Assembly (NCBI GenBank): GCA_947625865.1
Contig: CANQQD010000001.1
Span: 100,465-164,464, forward strand
Origin: an uncultured Clostridia bacterium
GTDB taxonomy: Bacteria; Bacillota; Clostridia; Christensenellales; Borkfalkiaceae
Reading direction: 5' to 3'
Length of the DNA: 64,000 nt
Position 1 is the stretch's first letter. Every line of letters begins with the position of its first letter. Shown here in pieces: positions 18,091 to 26,615 of this stretch. The notes under the pieces were generated by a model that saw only the letters and a list, made by a program, of their open reading frames with translations, made no database searches and was not told where the DNA came from. Both the position numbers and the translations under genes were made by a program.

Positions 18091-18150
18091 ATTCGAAAAT
18101 TTATTACTTTGTTTTCGAAAATATTATATCATATTTTTCGCAAATGTCAA
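18091..18150 (-). promoter_or_regulatory. malQ promoter with TTTTCGAAAA operators
   Basis: Minus strand TTGACA (18150-18145), 16-bp spacer, TATAAT (18128-18123), ATTTTCGAAAAC (18122-18111), ATTTTCGAAT (18100-18091). Confidence 0.8.
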
Positions 18151-18225
18151 GAGAAAAAATATATAAAATAATAAAAATTTTCAGAAATTGTAAATTGTTT
18201 TCACTCCGATTTTTCGTAAAATAGC

Positions 18226-18254
18226 TTGACGGACAAGCGTTATATAAATATAAT
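18226..18254 (+). promoter_or_regulatory. Sigma-A promoter TTGACG-17-TATAAT of second LacI gene
   Basis: 18226-18231 and 18249-18254, 17-bp spacer. Confidence 0.8.
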
Positions 18255-18305
18255 ATAGAAAATATTTATTATAATTGGTGTTAAAGATCTAATCGGAGAA
18301 ATTTT

Positions 18306-19289
18306 ATGACAATAAAAGAAATCGCCGAAGCTCTGAATATTTCGATAAGCACCGTATCCAAAGCTCTCAACGACGCGACCGATATTGCCGATGAAACCAA
18401 AGCCACCGTGCGTAGGTACGCCGAAAGCATAGGATATCCGATGAAATCGAAAAATAAGGACTCGCGCCGCATCTGCGTAATGTATGAAAGGGTGGATACC
18501 GATATCCGCAACCACGTATTCACGCAGATAGTTTCATCCTTTACCGATGTTGCCGTGCGCAGCGGATACGAGGTGATAATCGACACCGTATCCTCTAAGC
18601 CGGACGACTTCGCGCTGGAGAGCTATCTACGCCAGAACAACTTCTGCGCGGCGTTCATTATGGGAATGAACTTCAGAAGCCCCATTTACCGCCAGCTCAG
18701 AAAAACCTCGCTGCCTCTCGTTCTGCTTGACAACCGCGTTTCAAACTGCCCGCTCATATCCTCCGTGTCCAGCGAGAATACCGCCGCGATAATTACCGCC
18801 ATGCGGCATTTGCAAAGGCACGGGCACGCCAAAATAGGCTTTTTGATGGGCGAAAAGGATTCGCTCGTTTCCGCCGAACGGCTTGCAGGCTACATTTTGG
18901 GGCTTGCGCAGGCGGGGCAGGATTTTAAAAACGAATATGTGTATTACGGAGATTTCACGCGGGAGGCGGGCGAAAAAGCCGCCGCGTTCTTCTGCGCGAC
19001 CGACGTGACCGCCGTCATAAGTTGCTCCGACATTATGGCCACGGGGCTCATCGACGGGTTTGCCGCACTCGGCAAAAAGGTGCCCGACGACATATCGGTG
19101 ATGGGCTTTGACGATCTGAGTATCCTGAAGTTCACGCCGTACAACCTTACCACGATGAAGCAGGACTACGCCAGCATGGGCGAGCATGCCTTCCGGCAGA
19201 TAAGGGAAATGCTGGACGGCAGAATGTCCCAGAACGTATATCTGCCCTGCCAGCTCATAGAGCGCGGCTCCATAAAACAAACAACTTAA
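18306..19289 (+). CDS. LacI-family transcriptional regulator (putative maltose/glucan regulator)
   Basis: TIKEIAEALNISISTVSKALND HTH; full-length periplasmic-binding-like effector domain; divergent from malQ. Confidence 0.9.
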   Translation: MTIKEIAEALNISISTVSKALNDATDIADETKATVRRYAESIGYPMKSKNKDSRRICVMYERVDTDIRNHVFTQIVSSFTDVAVRSGYEVIIDTVSSKPDDFALESYLRQNNFCAAFIMGMNFRSPIYRQLRKTSLPLVLLDNRVSNCPLISSVSSENTAAIITAMRHLQRHGHAKIGFLMGEKDSLVSAERLAGYILGLAQAGQDFKNEYVYYGDFTREAGEKAAAFFCATDVTAVISCSDIMATGLIDGFAALGKKVPDDISVMGFDDLSILKFTPYNLTTMKQDYASMGEHAFRQIREMLDGRMSQNVYLPCQLIERGSIKQTT

Positions 19290-19297
19290 AATGTGCG

Positions 19298-19323
19298 GAC
19301 GGCGTTCCATCGCCGTCTTTTTT
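19298..19323 (+). terminator. Rho-independent terminator
   Basis: GACGGCG-ttccat-CGCCGTC-TTTTTT. Confidence 0.8.
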
Positions 19324-21127
19324 ATTGCTTTACATATCCCGCAAACACATTGCGGGCTTTTATTTTTATATTCCCGCAAAACTCGGCAAAGGGCTGCGTT
19401 CCCGCCCTGTCTATGTCGCACACCTGCGAAACGGACGCGCCGTCCAACGCTATGACGGCGTCGTTTTCGGTGGCGTTCACGCCGTAGACTATATCCCCCA
19501 CCATATACGCCGCCACGCCCGCGGGCGCGGGGAGCCGCCTGAAATACTTGCGGGACTCGGCTAAATTATTGAAAACGGGGTTGCTTTTTCTGAGCTCTAT
19601 CAGCCCCTTATAGTAATTCACCCCGTCCCACTCGGCGGACATGCGCCTCCAGTCGAGCTTGTTCACGGCGTCTCCCGATCTGTATGAGTTGCCGTCGCCG
19701 CCCTTGGTGCGGTAAAATTCCTGACCGGCAAGCATAAACGGGATGCCCAAGCCCGAAAAAACCATAAAGTCCGCCATTCTGTGCATGGCGCGCCTGTCCT
19801 GCCCCGCGTCCGAGGTAAGGCAGATCTGGTCGTAGAGAGTATAGTCGTCGTGGCAGGCGGTGTAGAGCACCTGCTGGACGGGCGATTTAACGCGCATATA
19901 TTCGGGGTTTTTTGAATTTCCGCCCGAAATGCCGCTCATAGCCTCCTCGAGACATTCGGTCATTCCCTGCACATAGCCGCCCGTTGCGTTTACATAATGC
20001 GTCCCGCGTATGCCGTTGCGCGCGGAATCGTTGAACATTCCCACGCGCTCGTCGAGCTTGAAGAAGTGCGCCTTGTCGGCTCCCTCCACCCTGTCGGGCG
20101 GCTCGGCATACCACGGCTCGCCGTAGAGCAATATTTTTTTGCCGCTGCCGTCGGGATAGATATTGTCGAGAGCGCGCCGCACGCAGTTCATCGTTTCGAC
20201 GTCGTGCAGCCCCATGAGGTCGAAGCGGAAGCCGTCCACGTGATACTCTTTTACGTAATGGCACACGCAGTCTATAATGAGCTTCCTGAACATTTCGCTC
20301 TCGCTGCGCGTTTCGTTGCCGCAGCCCGAGCCGTTTGCCGGACGCTTGCCGCGCATCCTGTAGTAGTAGTCGGGCGCGCAGATATCGAGGGGGTTGCCCT
20401 CTTTTGTGTAGGTGTGGTTGAAAACGACGTCGAGAATAACGCCTATGCCCGCGGCATGCAGGTTTTTGACAAGCGTTTTAAGCTCCCTCACCCTCGCCGC
20501 GCCGTTGTGCGGGTCGGAGGAGTAGCTGCCCTCGGGCATAAAATAGCATACGGGGTCGTAGCCCCAGTTATAGCCGCCCTTCAGCTCGTCCACGCTGCCG
20601 TAGTCGGCTACGGGCATGAGTTGCACGTACGTTATCCCGAGGTACTTCAGATAATCTATGAGCGCGGGCTTGCCGTCGGGGGTGGAAACTCCCTCCCTGA
20701 ACGCGGTGAATTTGCCTGCGTCGGGAAGAGCCAGCCACTCGTCCGAGGAAAAATCGCGCACGTGCACCTCCCATATTACGGGAGCCTGCGGCGTAAAGCT
20801 GTCGTTCTCCCAGCCCTCGGGGTCTGCCGCGCCGTCCGAAAGTATGTAGCCGCGCCTTGAGTTTGCCCCGCCCGATAGCGCGTAGGGATCGATCGTTTCG
20901 ACGCCGTCGACGAGATAGGTATAATAAAGCCCGCCGAGATTGCCGCGCAGAACGCAGGCAAAAAGCCCGTCGCCCGTGGGCGAGAGCGATTTTTTTATCG
21001 ACCAGTTTGCCGCCATGTCCGAAGCATAGAGCTGCAGACTGACCGTGTGCGCATAGGGTGCAAAAACGCAGAACGTAGCGCTGTTTTTCGTGCAGGTTAC
21101 GCCCGGCGTGAATCCCGATTTTGTCAT
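19322..21127 (-). CDS. pulA: Type I pullulanase (GH13)
   Basis: YNWGYDPVCYFMPEGSYSSDP signature, DVVFNHTY, GFRFDLMGLHD, LLYGEPW. Confidence 0.9.
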   Translation of the reverse strand: MTKSGFTPGVTCTKNSATFCVFAPYAHTVSLQLYASDMAANWSIKKSLSPTGDGLFACVLRGNLGGLYYTYLVDGVETIDPYALSGGANSRRGYILSDGAADPEGWENDSFTPQAPVIWEVHVRDFSSDEWLALPDAGKFTAFREGVSTPDGKPALIDYLKYLGITYVQLMPVADYGSVDELKGGYNWGYDPVCYFMPEGSYSSDPHNGAARVRELKTLVKNLHAAGIGVILDVVFNHTYTKEGNPLDICAPDYYYRMRGKRPANGSGCGNETRSESEMFRKLIIDCVCHYVKEYHVDGFRFDLMGLHDVETMNCVRRALDNIYPDGSGKKILLYGEPWYAEPPDRVEGADKAHFFKLDERVGMFNDSARNGIRGTHYVNATGGYVQGMTECLEEAMSGISGGNSKNPEYMRVKSPVQQVLYTACHDDYTLYDQICLTSDAGQDRRAMHRMADFMVFSGLGIPFMLAGQEFYRTKGGDGNSYRSGDAVNKLDWRRMSAEWDGVNYYKGLIELRKSNPVFNNLAESRKYFRRLPAPAGVAAYMVGDIVYGVNATENDAVIALDGASVSQVCDIDRAGTQPFAEFCGNIKIKARNVFAGYVKQ

Positions 21128-21828
21128 AGTACCTCCCCAATCAGATATTTGCTAAGTTCGCCGAAGCTGTCTGTCGCAAAGTCTGCGACGGCGGCTCCGC
21201 GCTTCAGGCTGTCGGTAAGCGGGGATATGCCGGAGTTGATATACGCCGTTTTCATTTTCAGCGCTCCGGCGGGAATTATATCCGTAGAAATGTCGTTGCC
21301 AATATAAATTGTCCGGGCGACGTTAAGTGAGTATTTTGAAATGAGATACTTAAAAAACGATGGCGAGGGCTTTTTTTCGCCGAACTGCGAGGAGAGCTCC
21401 ACGCCGTAAAAATATTGAAGTATGTTTAGTTTTTCAAGCTCGGGCAGGGTAAAGGCCGCCTGTGCGTTCGACAAAATGAACAGCCGCGCGCCGTGCATGC
21501 CGAGCGTTTTCAAAAGCTCCGCCGCGCCCCTGTATAGCTTAAGGCGGCGGGTAGACAGTGCGCGGAACATTTCCGCGGCTTCGCGCGATTGCCGCACCGT
21601 CATTGCGCCCCCGCTTCTCTCTATTGCAAGTTTTAATACCGCGCATATATCGGGCTCGTCAAAGCCCCCGTATGCGCCCAAAAGCGCGTCGTATTCCCGC
21701 TTCAGACCCTCGCCCGCGCCGAATTTTTCGGCGGCGTAGTCCGTGAAGCGTTTCCAGAATTTTTGCGAATACTCGTCGGTGGAAATATCCACGAGGGTGC
21801 CGTATAGATCGAATACAAAATTACGCAT
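21124..21828 (-). CDS. HAD-superfamily hydrolase
   Basis: MRNFVFDLYGTLVDIST; FILSNAQAAF; IYIGNDISTDIIPA. ORF-track N-terminal extension is repeat sequence. Confidence 0.85.
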   Translation of the reverse strand: MRNFVFDLYGTLVDISTDEYSQKFWKRFTDYAAEKFGAGEGLKREYDALLGAYGGFDEPDICAVLKLAIERSGGAMTVRQSREAAEMFRALSTRRLKLYRGAAELLKTLGMHGARLFILSNAQAAFTLPELEKLNILQYFYGVELSSQFGEKKPSPSFFKYLISKYSLNVARTIYIGNDISTDIIPAGALKMKTAYINSGISPLTDSLKRGAAVADFATDSFGELSKYLIGEVL

Positions 21829-21837
21829 AGGATGTCT

Positions 21838-22090
21838 TTGTTCACAAAAATTTTCGTGCGGTTGCGCGCACTCAAATTTTTCGTGAGTTTGGGCGGCTCT
21901 GCCGCCCTTTGCGCCATTTTTAAGGGCGCACATATTATATAATGGCGCAAATTCCCACCGCTCAGGCGCAGGTATGCGCAAATTGAGTTGTGCTGCGCAC
22001 GCGAGCGTTAGCGACGCTTTGCACACCGCATTATAAAAAATTCTATAATAAGGTGCAAAAAGCGTGGTTTTGCTTGCACCGTTAATTATT
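21838..22090 (-). repeat. Folded dispersed element, family E copy 2, upstream of HAD gene
   Basis: Stem TTTGCGCCATT/AATGGCGCAAA around a 22-nt loop matching copy 1; nested terminal hairpins. Confidence 0.7.
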
Positions 22091-22093
22091 TTT

Positions 22094-22165
22094 ATATGTG
22101 TTCACAAAAAGCTCGGCAAGCCGTGCCTGCGCTTTTTCGTGAGTTTGGGCGGCTCTGCCGCCGCC
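22094..22165 (-). repeat. Family E partial copy
   Basis: TTCACAAAAAGCTCGGCAAGCCGTGCCTGCGCTTTTTCGTGAGTTTGGGCGGCTCTGCCGCC. Confidence 0.65.
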
Positions 22166-22187
22166 GACGGGCGAATGTCGCCCGCTT

Positions 22188-22247
22188 TCCCGTGCCCTCT
22201 TCCGTCGCCGACGGGGGAGGGTGGCGACGTAGTCGTCGGGTGGGAGT
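22188..22247 (+). repeat. Family A repeat
   Basis: hairpin-2 variant GCGAC-gta-GTCGT. Confidence 0.8.
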
Positions 22248-22269
22248 TAGGGGTTTGGCTTGTTGTTAT

Positions 22270-22338
22270 GCTCCCCTCAGTCTCGCTTTGCTCGACAGCT
22301 CCCCTCGCAAGCGAAGGGCGCCAAGGTTGAGGAGGGGC
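22270..22338 (+). repeat. Family B repeat
   Basis: CCCCTCAGTCTCGCTTTGCTCGACAGCTCCCCTCGCAAGCGAAGGGCGCCAAGGTTGAGG. Confidence 0.8.
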
Positions 22339-22385
22339 GTTCGGCAGCTTTCTCCGCCAAGGGTGTGGGGCGTGAGTGCCTACTT

Positions 22386-22443
22386 TCCCGTGCCCTCTTC
22401 CGTCGCCGACGGGGGAGGGTGTCACGAAGTGACGGGTGGGAGC
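22386..22443 (+). repeat. Family A repeat
   Basis: hairpin-2 variant GTCAC-gaa-GTGAC. Confidence 0.8.
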
Positions 22444-22696
22444 AGTGCTTTAGATTGTTGTTATGCTCCCCTCAGTCTCGCTTTGCTCGACAGCTGTCTC
22501 ACACGTTGTAAGGACAACAACGTGTTCGGTCACCGTGCGCGCCTTGCACTATGCGCGCACTCATCTCGCGCGGCAAAACAGCGCACTGTGCTGTTTTGAG
22601 AACTCCGCGCGCGTCCCCCCAAGGGGGAAGAAGCCAAGGTTGAGGGGGGTCGTTCGGCAGCTTTCTCCGCCAAGGTTGGGGAGCGGCGTTACCGCA

Positions 22697-23041
22697 CTAT
22701 CCCTCAAAATGGTTATAAATATCCTCGCACGTTTCCCGAAAATGCTGATTGACCTGCAAATTAGTGTACCGCAAGACTTTTATACCAATCGAAGCAAAAT
22801 ATTCATCACGAACTTTATCATACTCTTTCCCGCGATCTTCATAATGCTGACCGCCGTCCACCTCGATTATTGTCTTGTGTTTTGCACAATAAAAATCTGC
22901 TATATAATTCCCGAATACCACCTGACGCCTTATATGCCAAGGTTGGGCTTTTAAAAACTTGTACCACAGCTTGCGCTCTTCGGGAGTCATTTCTTTTCTT
23001 AATTCTTTTGCGTGTTCGGATATTTTACTTTCGTCTGCCAT
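22697..23041 (-). CDS. DUF559-type (Vsr-like fold) endonuclease-domain protein
   Basis: LRKEMTPEERKLWYKFL...RRQVVFGNYIADFYCAKHKTIIEVDGGQH...RDEYFASIGIKVLRYTN. Confidence 0.85.
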   Translation of the reverse strand: MADESKISEHAKELRKEMTPEERKLWYKFLKAQPWHIRRQVVFGNYIADFYCAKHKTIIEVDGGQHYEDRGKEYDKVRDEYFASIGIKVLRYTNLQVNQHFRETCEDIYNHFEG

Positions 23042-23081
23042 TTTTATTGACCTTGATTTAAGGTTGGATATGCATTTATGC

Positions 23082-23175
23082 TTTCCCGTGCCCTCTTCCG
23101 TCGCCGACCCGCTTTCCCTTGCCCTCTTCCGTCGCCGACGGGGGAGGGTGGCACGAAGTGACGGGTGGGAGCAGA
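23082..23175 (+). repeat. Family A: truncated copy followed directly by a full copy
   Basis: CCCTCTTCCGTCGCCGAC occurs twice, second with GGCAC-gaa-GTGAC (one stem mismatch). Confidence 0.75.
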
Positions 23176-23192
23176 GTTTTTGATTGTGGTTG

Positions 23193-23262
23193 TGCTCCCC
23201 TCAGTCTCGCTTTGCTCGACAGCTCCCCTCGCAAGCGAAGGGCGCCAAGGGTTGGGGGGGGT
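23193..23262 (+). repeat. Family B repeat
   Basis: CCCCTCAGTCTCGCTTTGCTCGACAGCTCCCCTCGCAAGCGAAGGGCGCC. Confidence 0.8.
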
Positions 23263-23423
23263 TGCCCCTCCCATCACCCGCTACGCGGGAGCTTCCCCCC
23301 CAAGGGGGAAGAAGCCATGGGGCGGGGCAAGTATTTAAATTATTTGCGGCGCGGGAAATAAATTCCCGCGCCGCCTGCCACTGCGTTTAAACTTTATTTT
23401 ATAAGGAGAGAAATTTTATAAAG

Positions 23424-26396
23424 TTACGCGGTCTTTTGTGTTACGGTTATTGTATTTGTTGACGTGTCAAACGTTACGGTGTACTCGCCAGCGGTGTGGA
23501 AGCAGAGATTATCGCCCTTGGAACCGTTATCCACAACGTTGTTCTTCGTGTAGCTGCTATACCAGTCTTTAACGCCGCCCAGAACGGAGCCGTAGCCGAC
23601 CTTTATTGCAAATATGGTTCCTGCCGTAAGTTTGTTTTTCTCGATATCGCCGGCAAGCCAGCTGTAATCGGCATTTTTGGATATGTCGGTAACAGTAATG
23701 TCAACCGTCAGCACGTTGCCGTCGCCCGTAAGTTTGGGAGAGCCTTCCGCTATGGAGAAGCTTACGGCTTTGTCGTTTATAACCAGCGTGCCTACGATAT
23801 AATATGCAAGCTTTTCGTATTGAACGCTGCTGTCCTCTACGTTGAACTTAACAAAGTAGTCGCCTGCGGGAAGGTTGCCGTCGCCTACGTTATATTCCTT
23901 GTTGCCGTCGTACTTATCGATGAGCTTTAAGGGCTTTGTGCCGTCAACGGTTATATATCCCGTCCACGCGTCCGTACCCGCAGCCATCTTTGTTTCATCT
24001 TCGCCGTATACAAAGTACATATCGTTGGGATTTGCAAAGGGTTCAACCGTCCAGGTGAGCTTCCATGTGTCTGCACTTGCATAGAGAACGTAATCTCCGC
24101 TCACCGCAACTTTTATGTTTCCACCGTCATTACCGGGCTCATCATATACAAGTTCGTTGCCACAGCTTGAATCTATAGCCCATGCACTGAATTTAAAATC
24201 ATTCCAGCTTGTTGTTGTGCCAAGAATTTTGAATTTATCACCCACAATCAGTCTTAAAGAAATAGTGAACATGTTTTCGGTAGGGTGAGATTCCGAATGG
24301 CTGAGCGGCGTTTTATCATTTTCAAGTTGCCATGTTACAGTAGGATAATTCTTTAATTCTCCTAAAATGTGATAGTTGTGAGTATCTATTGCGCGCCAAT
24401 GAGCGTAAACGGTCTTATCTTCGGTTACAAGCTCGTCAAAGTTTACAGGCTCGCCGTTGCTTTGAGCCGTGTACCAGCCGAGGAAGTAATATCCGTCGCG
24501 TTCGGCAGCTTCGGGAGCGACAAGACCCTTTTCGTCGATATCTACTTCCTTATCGGAGGTTGTGCCGTCGTTATAGTTAAAGGTCACCTTTGTGCCGGTG
24601 GGGATATCGGAGTTTGCAACCCAGCGGGCATAGAGCTCGGTGTTTGCGTTTACGGGTTTAGTAAAGTCAAACTTGTTTTCGCACTCCACTTCGGTATACC
24701 AGCCGTAGAAGGTGTAGTCCGCGCGCTCGGGTTCTTCGGGTGCGGTCACGGTTGTGCCCTGATTAATGGTCTTAACCTCGGGTTCTGCCGCCTCCGCGTA
24801 GTTGAGGTTGAAAGTTACCGTTACTTCGTGCACTACTTCGGCAACGGTTATTGCCTTTGTTGCGGGGTCGAAAGTTACGGAGTATTCGCCTGCCGCATGG
24901 AAGAAGTAGTTGCCGCCGTTGTCGCCGATGCCGTAGTCAGCTTTACGTCCGCCGAGAACAGTACCGTAAGCTACCTTTATTGCAAATATGGCGTTGTCAC
25001 CCTCGGAAGCAAGCCAGTCGTAGTTGTTGGTGCCGTCGACAACTTTTGAAACGTCGATTACGTTGACGGTTGCAACGTATTTGCCGTCGGACTCCGTCAT
25101 GACAGGAGTGAGGTCTTTGACTATTACAAAGTTCTGGATATGTTTGTCGCCGTCAACAAATGTGCCATATACATAGTATTCGCACTTTTCATGCTTAACT
25201 TCTTTTGTTTCCGGATTGTAGGTGAAGTAATATTCGCCCGCGGTGAGGGAAATATTGTTGCCGTCGGGGGAAAGCCATGTGTCGGACTCGCCGCCGAGCT
25301 TGTTGTACAGCTTAACCGTTGCATAGTCGCGCTGAACTTCGTCCTCAACGGCATAGTCGTCTTCCGTTATGGTGAGATAGCCCGACCAAATGCCCGTTGC
25401 AAGGTCCTCGGTGAGTTTCCATTCGTCGCCCATGTCGGTGTTCCAACCGTTCATGGAGCCGATAAAGTAGATGTCGTTTGCACCCGCTTTTATGGTTACG
25501 GAATTATCTGCGCCGTTATAGGTTATGGTGTATATGCCGGCGGGAACAAGGTTATATTCGTCGTCTCCATGGAGAGCCGTTTTGAAGTCCTTGGAGGTAT
25601 AAACCGCTTTTATGCCGTTATCGTCCTCAACGTTGTTCATAACGCCTATCATGGTATATTCGCTGCCGGCTGCGCCGGTTTCGTCATATTTGAGGTCGTC
25701 CTCGGTAACTTCAAGGGAATAACGCCATATGTCGCCGTTCTTTGTCATGTTCGATTTGTCAAATACCTTCTGGTTGAACCCGAAGTCGTTGAAATCGCCG
25801 ACTACGTACATATCCGAAAGAGCCTTTAATTCGTCGCCTTTTACATATGTTATGTATGCGTCCTGTTCGCCGTCGGGGAAGGTGTGAAGAGAGAATGTGT
25901 ACTGTGCGTCATAGCCCTTGGAAAGGGTGATATCCGATTTATAATCGCCGCCGCCATAGAAAATTACATTTTCGTCGGCGTCCTTAACAACCTGCTGGTC
26001 GCCCTCTTCAACGACTCCCTGCATGAAGGAGATGCCCATCTGACCGTCCCAGCTGTCGTCGTGGATAATCTGGAACGCGTCGTCCGCATACATGCTTATT
26101 GTGATAGTAAACACGTTGTGGTCCGCTTCCTCGTCCCTTACAAGCTTGAGAATGTGGTTGGTATTGGACCATGCGTTTTGCTTCAAATCGCCCGCGCCGG
26201 TGCCGACAAGATAGTATTCGGTTTCATCAAGGGTGTAGTCGACATTGCCGCCACCGCCGCCACCGCCGGTGCCGCCGCCTCCGCCTTCGCCGCCGGGTTC
26301 ACCGCCGCCTCCGTTGTTGCAGGCTATGGCAAACGTGCCAAGCGCTGCCGCCATGGCGCCCGTAAGCAGGAGCGCCAGTAATTTTTTTGCCTTCAT
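23424..26396 (-). CDS. Large surface lipoprotein with starch-binding-like modules and two InlB-type repeats
   Basis: Lipobox FAIACNNGG followed by Gly-rich linker; VTFNLNYAEA...YTFYGWYTEVEC...LYARW and VTFNYNDGTTS...YYFLGWYTAQ...VYAHW; repeated YYLVGTGAGDL/IYFIGSMNGWN modules. Confidence 0.7.
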   Translation of the reverse strand: MKAKKLLALLLTGAMAAALGTFAIACNNGGGGEPGGEGGGGGTGGGGGGGNVDYTLDETEYYLVGTGAGDLKQNAWSNTNHILKLVRDEEADHNVFTITISMYADDAFQIIHDDSWDGQMGISFMQGVVEEGDQQVVKDADENVIFYGGGDYKSDITLSKGYDAQYTFSLHTFPDGEQDAYITYVKGDELKALSDMYVVGDFNDFGFNQKVFDKSNMTKNGDIWRYSLEVTEDDLKYDETGAAGSEYTMIGVMNNVEDDNGIKAVYTSKDFKTALHGDDEYNLVPAGIYTITYNGADNSVTIKAGANDIYFIGSMNGWNTDMGDEWKLTEDLATGIWSGYLTITEDDYAVEDEVQRDYATVKLYNKLGGESDTWLSPDGNNISLTAGEYYFTYNPETKEVKHEKCEYYVYGTFVDGDKHIQNFVIVKDLTPVMTESDGKYVATVNVIDVSKVVDGTNNYDWLASEGDNAIFAIKVAYGTVLGGRKADYGIGDNGGNYFFHAAGEYSVTFDPATKAITVAEVVHEVTVTFNLNYAEAAEPEVKTINQGTTVTAPEEPERADYTFYGWYTEVECENKFDFTKPVNANTELYARWVANSDIPTGTKVTFNYNDGTTSDKEVDIDEKGLVAPEAAERDGYYFLGWYTAQSNGEPVNFDELVTEDKTVYAHWRAIDTHNYHILGELKNYPTVTWQLENDKTPLSHSESHPTENMFTISLRLIVGDKFKILGTTTSWNDFKFSAWAIDSSCGNELVYDEPGNDGGNIKVAVSGDYVLYASADTWKLTWTVEPFANPNDMYFVYGEDETKMAAGTDAWTGYITVDGTKPLKLIDKYDGNKEYNVGDGNLPAGDYFVKFNVEDSSVQYEKLAYYIVGTLVINDKAVSFSIAEGSPKLTGDGNVLTVDITVTDISKNADYSWLAGDIEKNKLTAGTIFAIKVGYGSVLGGVKDWYSSYTKNNVVDNGSKGDNLCFHTAGEYTVTFDTSTNTITVTQKTA

Positions 26397-26428
26397 TTTT
26401 GCCTCCAAAAAATTTATAAATTTTTGCG

Positions 26429-26516
26429 GGGTAAGGGCGTGTTCCGGTCGCCCTTACCCAAATTGCCTTAGTTGTCGCGGAGCCGAGGCTCCGCCTGCGC
26501 AGACCGCGTCTGCGCA
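26429..26516 (-). repeat. Three consecutive perfect hairpins in the 5' region of the large lipoprotein gene
   Basis: GGGTAAGGGCG/CGCCCTTACCC, GCGGAGCC-ga-GGCTCCGC, TGCGCAGAC-cgc-GTCTGCGCA. Confidence 0.75.
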
Positions 26517-26615
26517 TTTATAATAAACCTATATTCTGTTTTTAAGCTTCGTTCAGCCGCAAAGGCGCACTCTTCCCGCGGCTTTTGAGGGGGGATAAGC
26601 CGCGGGGTTTCCGGT

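Noticed and set aside
21829-22026. N-terminal extension of the HAD ORF
   Set aside because: The extension is family E repeat; MRNFVFDLYGTLVD at 21828 is the natural start.
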